Source: Promethearchaeota archaeon | Lineage (GTDB): Archaea > Asgardarchaeota > Lokiarchaeia > Sigynarchaeales > SOKP01 | DNA length: 9,134 bases | NCBI GenBank assembly: GCA_014730295.1 | Contig: WJIN01000127.1 | Coordinates: 1-9,134, forward strand | Reading direction: 5' to 3' | Shown here: piece after piece, positions 6,231-9,134 of the stretch | Layout: each line of letters starts with the position of its first letter | Numbering within the stretch: the stretch's first letter is position 1 | Notes under the pieces: generated by a model | What the model saw: the letters and a program-made list of their open reading frames with translations, nothing else | Database searches by the model: none | Told to the model about the DNA's origin: nothing | Position numbers and translations under genes: made by a program

Positions 6231-7793
6231 TTAACAATTCTTTCGTTCTTCTCTTTTTTGCTTAGCGATTAATGCTCTTCTAAACTTTTTAAGCATTTCC
6301 CTTGGTGTCACTGGATCCTCAGAACGTTCAAACCGAGTAGGAGATTTTTTAATTCCAAACAGATATTTTGAGATTTTCTTGAGATCTTTAATGGGATAGC
6401 GTCCCATCATAGCAATCGTCTCCATTTGAGGGCTTCCTCCTCCGTGTAATCCTGCGACTTGTAATAATCCAGCGATATCAGAGCATCCTAGACATTCTAG
6501 CCCTTTAAAACATCTTAAAACATCCTCCGGTTTTACTCGTGGATTACGTTCCATATATTTCATTGCAAGATCACCAACCTCATCATTATAGAAGGTATCA
6601 ATATATGGTAATGTCGCCATTAAACCCCCTGCTAAATCCGCAAGGATCTTATATTCCTCGTAAATATTTTCCCCGGCTAAACGTCGTCCCGCATTGGTGA
6701 GGATCTCATCAGGAACTTGGGTACCTGAAGGCGCTTTTTCGGAATGACGCGCGCTTGATTCTCCGGCAGCAAACACCAGTTCTGCGGTACCGATTAAATG
6801 GGATATTTTATCACGTGCATGTGAGGTTTGTTCAATCCCATTATATTCTGCTACTAACGATGCAGAACTTGCTAAAATCTCTGAAATCGCGGGTTTGCAT
6901 CCCGTATATGAATGTCTGTGGTAATGGGCAAACATAAGCGCTAAAAATCCCGCATAGGCAGTTTGATTTGGGTCTGCATTTCCGTTTAAAAATACCCGCT
7001 CTTTGGGAATAAACACGTCATCAAAAATGATAAAAGTTTCAACATCCCCCATTTTTAAAGTAGGAGTTGTAAAATCCTCCATTTTTTCGGGAGTATGGAA
7101 CCATGCGGGTCGAGCTAATAACTTAACACCCTCCCAATCGCCCGGAATTGCGAATGCTACCGCATAATCATTATCATCGGGCATCATCATCCTGCATGGC
7201 ACCGCAATAATTTCATCCACATAGGGGGTGTTCGTAATACATTGTTTCGCGCCTCTAACTATGATCCCATCATCTCTCGTCTCGATCACCCTCAGATACG
7301 CATCGGGATTCTCTTGCTCGGACGGTCGTTTTGAGCGATCACCCTTCGCATCTGTTGACGCACATGATGCTGCTAAATCATTTTCTTGAAAAAACTTCAT
7401 ATATTCTATGAAATTATCATAATAAGTGGTGCCAAGCGCTTCATCACATTCATAAGTGATAACTGATAACGCGTTAAGCGCATCTATGCCCATACATCGC
7501 TGGATGCATCCTCCGCATTGGTGACACAGTACTTTTGTCATCCGTTGTTTTTTGTAAAGATCCTCTTCATTCTGATGGATATGAGTGAATCGATTGATCT
7601 TCTTTCCCGTAATATGAGAGGTTGCCGTTAACAGATCTTCATATTTTTTGTCTTGAGCTAAATCATAGGTCAATTTTACAATATTAATACCGCCTTGTAT
7701 TCGATGGTCATCTCTACCCACCTTTTCATCACCAATAAAAATATTGGGTTTCATTTGATACAAAGCTTGTTTGTATTCTTCAGATGTCCTCAT
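6231..7793 (-). CDS. 4-hydroxybutyryl-CoA dehydratase / vinylacetyl-CoA isomerase family protein
   Basis: The protein is 520 residues from ATG at 7793; a TTG at 7814 would add seven residues. The ATG is preferred because MRTSEEYKQAL matches the usual N-terminus of the family. Numbering below is from the TTG. The fold is the HpaB-like FAD acyl-CoA-dehydrogenase type. The four [4Fe-4S] ligands known from the Clostridium aminobutyricum enzyme are present: C103-x3-C107 in CIQRCMGIDA, and H299 and C306 in HRHSYTGCK, with the active-site Tyr (Y303) and Lys (K307) in register. The family uses FAD plus the cluster to dehydrate 4-hydroxybutyryl-CoA to crotonyl-CoA, in 4-aminobutyrate fermentation or 4-hydroxybutyrate carbon fixation cycles. 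Oddities are two extra Cys (C97, C100) before the cluster motif, VAGLHGGGSPQ where relatives as I recall have TES before HG, and a basic C-terminal extension. It has no pathway neighbours here. The DNA is visibly less AT-rich than its surroundings. It may be a paralogue with another substrate. Confidence 0.85.
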   Translation of the reverse strand: MRTSEEYKQALYQMKPNIFIGDEKVGRDDHRIQGGINIVKLTYDLAQDKKYEDLLTATSHITGKKINRFTHIHQNEEDLYKKQRMTKVLCHQCGGCIQRCMGIDALNALSVITYECDEALGTTYYDNFIEYMKFFQENDLAASCASTDAKGDRSKRPSEQENPDAYLRVIETRDDGIIVRGAKQCITNTPYVDEIIAVPCRMMMPDDNDYAVAFAIPGDWEGVKLLARPAWFHTPEKMEDFTTPTLKMGDVETFIIFDDVFIPKERVFLNGNADPNQTAYAGFLALMFAHYHRHSYTGCKPAISEILASSASLVAEYNGIEQTSHARDKISHLIGTAELVFAAGESSARHSEKAPSGTQVPDEILTNAGRRLAGENIYEEYKILADLAGGLMATLPYIDTFYNDEVGDLAMKYMERNPRVKPEDVLRCFKGLECLGCSDIAGLLQVAGLHGGGSPQMETIAMMGRYPIKDLKKISKYLFGIKKSPTRFERSEDPVTPREMLKKFRRALIAKQKREERKNC

Positions 7794-7830
7794 ACTTTTT
7801 TCATCTATTTTCAAATTAACTATTCTTAGG

Positions 7831-7837
7831 TATATGT
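7831..7837 (-). promoter_or_regulatory. Putative TATA box for the dehydratase gene
   Basis: The minus strand reads ACATATA about 38 bases before the ATG at 7793, with A-rich sequence upstream of it. Spacing is right for a short leader, but there is no strong ribosome binding site ahead of either start, and AT-rich context lowers certainty. Confidence 0.25.
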
Positions 7838-8043
7838 AATTATTTTACCCATTAATATTAAATTCTTATTTTGTGAAATCACGACTTTTATTAGAATCCA
7901 ATATTGATGATATATGTATTACTCTTTGAGATAAATCTTTATAACTCTATCTTTGCGATTTTGTGTAAAGAAGATTTTTAATAGATTAATTCAAAAAAAC
8001 CGAATTTCATACAAGCTAACGGATTTAGCTTAAGCATTTTAAT

Positions 8044-8060
8044 AAAAAAATTAAAAAAAA
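8044..8060 (-). terminator. T-tract terminator of the membrane-protein gene
   Basis: On the minus strand a T8 run, AA and a T7 run begin about 27 bases after the stop codon at 8088-8090, the normal form of an archaeal U-tract terminator. A small hairpin (AAGCTAA-CGGAT-TTAGCTT, 8013-8031) lies just beyond. The rest of the spacer 7838-8043 shows nothing else recognisable. Confidence 0.45.
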
Positions 8061-8087
8061 GAGTAGAAATTGAAAATTCATATATTT

Positions 8088-8531
8088 TTATTTGTATCGT
8101 TCTGTAGTAAAAACTAACCAGAAGAATCCAACCACACCGATTATGAGGGCAACAATAGTAATATAATTAACCCATACTAACCACCAAGAACCGCCAGCGC
8201 CGATTATACCAATCAAATCAGCAACTGAATTGACGGAGATAATGGCTAATACTACGAGTCCAATTCCCAGTGCCCATTCTTCTTCTCGGAACATACCAAT
8301 GCCAGCAATAATCGAGAATACGCCTAATGTGATTGTGATTAATCCTTGACTTCCAAGAATTGCTTGCAGTTGACTACTTGCTGCTCCTCCCGTTATCTCT
8401 GGTGGTAATGCTAGCGGAAAACCCGCCCAAGTTAAAAAGTCGACAATAGCTAAAAATACATAGAATCCACCTAACAGGATTAAAATTATGTTTAGCAATT
8501 CATTTGAGTCTTTTACTTCTTCTTCACTCAT
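8088..8531 (-). CDS. Four-helix integral membrane protein of unknown function
   Basis: The protein has 147 residues. Four hydrophobic helices are visible at about 12-34, 61-81, 86-110 and 118-141. The N-terminus is acidic (MSEEEVKDSNE) and the C-terminus is short and mixed-charge (TTERYK). An FREEEW turn separates helices 2 and 3, and a Pro/Gly/Ala-rich loop (38-60) separates helices 1 and 2. An even helix number puts both ends on the same side. There is no cysteine, histidine or obvious transport signature, and I do not recognise the family. The ATG start is supported by AGGTG eight bases upstream. It appears to be a single-gene unit with its own TATA box and T-tract terminator. It is a real gene, because its hydrophobic pattern, start signals and flanking signals agree. 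Confidence 0.75.
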   Translation of the reverse strand: MSEEEVKDSNELLNIILILLGGFYVFLAIVDFLTWAGFPLALPPEITGGAASSQLQAILGSQGLITITLGVFSIIAGIGMFREEEWALGIGLVVLAIISVNSVADLIGIIGAGGSWWLVWVNYITIVALIIGVVGFFWLVFTTERYK

Positions 8532-8539
8532 TTTTTTGA

Positions 8540-8544
8540 CACCT
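8540..8544 (-). promoter_or_regulatory. Ribosome binding site of the membrane-protein gene
   Basis: AGGTG on the minus strand lies eight bases before the ATG at 8531, inside an A-rich leader. It supports this start. Confidence 0.5.
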
Positions 8545-8585
8545 TTTTTTTATTGAATTGTCAAGTTAAAGAATGTTTTACCGCC

Positions 8586-8594
8586 TATTTAAAG
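8586..8594 (-). promoter_or_regulatory. Putative TATA box of the membrane-protein gene
   Basis: The minus strand reads CTTTAAATA with AATAAA just upstream, a fair BRE-TATA pair, about 55 bases before the ATG. This implies a leader of roughly 30 bases carrying the ribosome binding site. Confidence 0.4.
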
Positions 8595-8798
8595 TTTATT
8601 TGTTAAGAGAAATATTACACTATTTTCTCTATAGTTTTTTCTTAATATTTCGACAAATTTACGCATCTCTTTAGAACTCAAAGCGGAATCTATTCTCATA
8701 ACCATATGAATTTTATCAAAATGCTGGTCGAGATAATATATCTTTCCCACGAGATTTTCCAATAGACATCTAAGATAAATGAATCTCTTCCTTCCATC
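8589..8798 (-). other. Short open frame, possible small protein or gene remnant
   Basis: A 69-codon stop-to-stop frame on the minus strand reads like protein rather than noise: GRKRFIYLRCLLENLVGK, then YYLDQHFDKIHMVMRID, then the amphipathic SSKEMRKFVEILRKNY. There is no ATG near its beginning; TTG at 8762 or GTG at 8750 would be the first starts, neither with a ribosome binding site. A stop sits immediately upstream. It could be the decayed 3' end of a gene. No family is recognised. Confidence 0.2.
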
Positions 8799-9062
8799 TT
8801 ATAATTTATTGTGAATTTGAAAGCGAATATTAGGTTTGATAAAGCATATTCAATGTATTAAAGTAATTATCATTTTAAGTTAAAAGGTGGACTTTTTGAT
8901 TTCCTACCAGTTATCTTTAGGAAGATCCTCAATAACCAGATTCATGCTCATATATGTAAATAAGGATTTACACAGCATATGCTTTGTTGTGCTATTTCCA
9001 TTTCGATTTTCAAATATTTCATTATTGTTTCAAATAGAAAAATCATGTATAGTTTTAGTAAA
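8799..9062. other. Spacer with no convincing gene
   Basis: Both strands carry only short frames. On the plus strand, AGGTGG (8885-8890) stands five bases before a TTG at 8896 that opens 58 codons to 9072. The product is an unpatterned hydrophobic and basic sequence and overlaps the promoter of the next gene. On the minus strand a ~42-codon frame ends at 8904. Neither is supported well enough to call. Confidence 0.4.
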
Positions 9063-9071
9063 ATATTTATA
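9063..9071 (+). promoter_or_regulatory. Putative TATA box of the gene starting at 9106
   Basis: ATATTTATA lies about 35-43 bases before the ATG, which fits archaeal initiation with a leader of only some 10-15 bases carrying the GGAGA site. Confidence 0.4.
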
Positions 9072-9105
9072 ATCTCGTCGTTATAACCAAATATAGGAGA
9101 ATAAT

Positions 9106-9134
9106 ATGGCGCGTCCTGATGATTGGATAAGACA
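9106..9134 (+). CDS. Start of an unidentified gene, cut by the window end
   Basis: ATG at 9106 follows GGAGA (9096-9100) by five bases, with a TATA box at a suitable distance. Only the codons for MARPDDWIR are visible, so nothing can be said about function. The start signals make a real gene likely. Confidence 0.6.

Noticed and set aside
6755..6937. 60-codon plus-strand frame inside the dehydratase gene
   Set aside because: It is antisense to a well-supported conserved gene and has no start signals.
8887..9072. 61-codon plus-strand frame with AGGTGG before an internal TTG
   Set aside because: The product is an unpatterned T-rich hydrophobic sequence, it overlaps the promoter of the gene at 9106, and the site match is short. 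Not enough to call a gene.
1..9134. CRISPR array, tRNA, rRNA, insertion sequence or integrase
   Set aside because: No spaced identical short repeats, cloverleaf, rRNA-like block or transposase/recombinase motif was seen on either strand; the only long repeats are inside the surface-protein gene.

Overview
The window looks like chromosomal DNA of an Asgard archaeon (Lokiarchaeia-like). This is an inference from gene content, since no rRNA or marker gene is present. The pointers are a Ras/Rab-type small GTPase, a large surface protein built from Ig-like repeats of a style common in Asgard secreted proteins, archaeal TATA-type promoters, GGTG/GGAG ribosome binding sites, AT-rich DNA, and an anaerobe-type 4-hydroxybutyryl-CoA dehydratase homologue.

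Layout: (1) 2-475 (+), the 3' end of a sugar-phosphate isomerase/epimerase-like TIM barrel. (2) 595-3900 (-), a 1101-residue secreted protein with a signal segment, eight ~55-residue propeller-like repeats and six ~97-residue Ig-like repeats. It converges on the isomerase gene over a shared terminator-like hairpin. (3) 3901-4620, a 720-base AT-rich divergent spacer with promoter-like elements and a structured leader candidate. (4) 4621-6140 (+), a tight two-gene unit: a small GTPase and a winged-helix (TrmB-like) protein, with 8 bases between them. (5) 6231-7793 (-), a divergent 4-hydroxybutyryl-CoA dehydratase/vinylacetyl-CoA isomerase-family protein, convergent with the two-gene unit. (6) 8088-8531 (-), a four-helix membrane protein of unknown function. 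(7) 8545-9105, mostly non-coding, with one short open frame on the minus strand. (8) 9106 onward (+), the first codons of another gene with a clear ribosome binding site and TATA box.

The genes do not form one pathway. The most suggestive functional link is the GTPase/winged-helix pair, which could be a GTP-switched transcription unit. The GTPase has non-standard G3 and G4 motifs. The most striking structural observation is that the surface protein ends without a membrane anchor, while a typical C-terminal transmembrane anchor is encoded immediately downstream in the -1 frame. This suggests a one-base indel: a real truncation, a phase-type switch, or an assembly error. The dehydratase homologue keeps the four known cluster ligands but carries two extra cysteines just before them.
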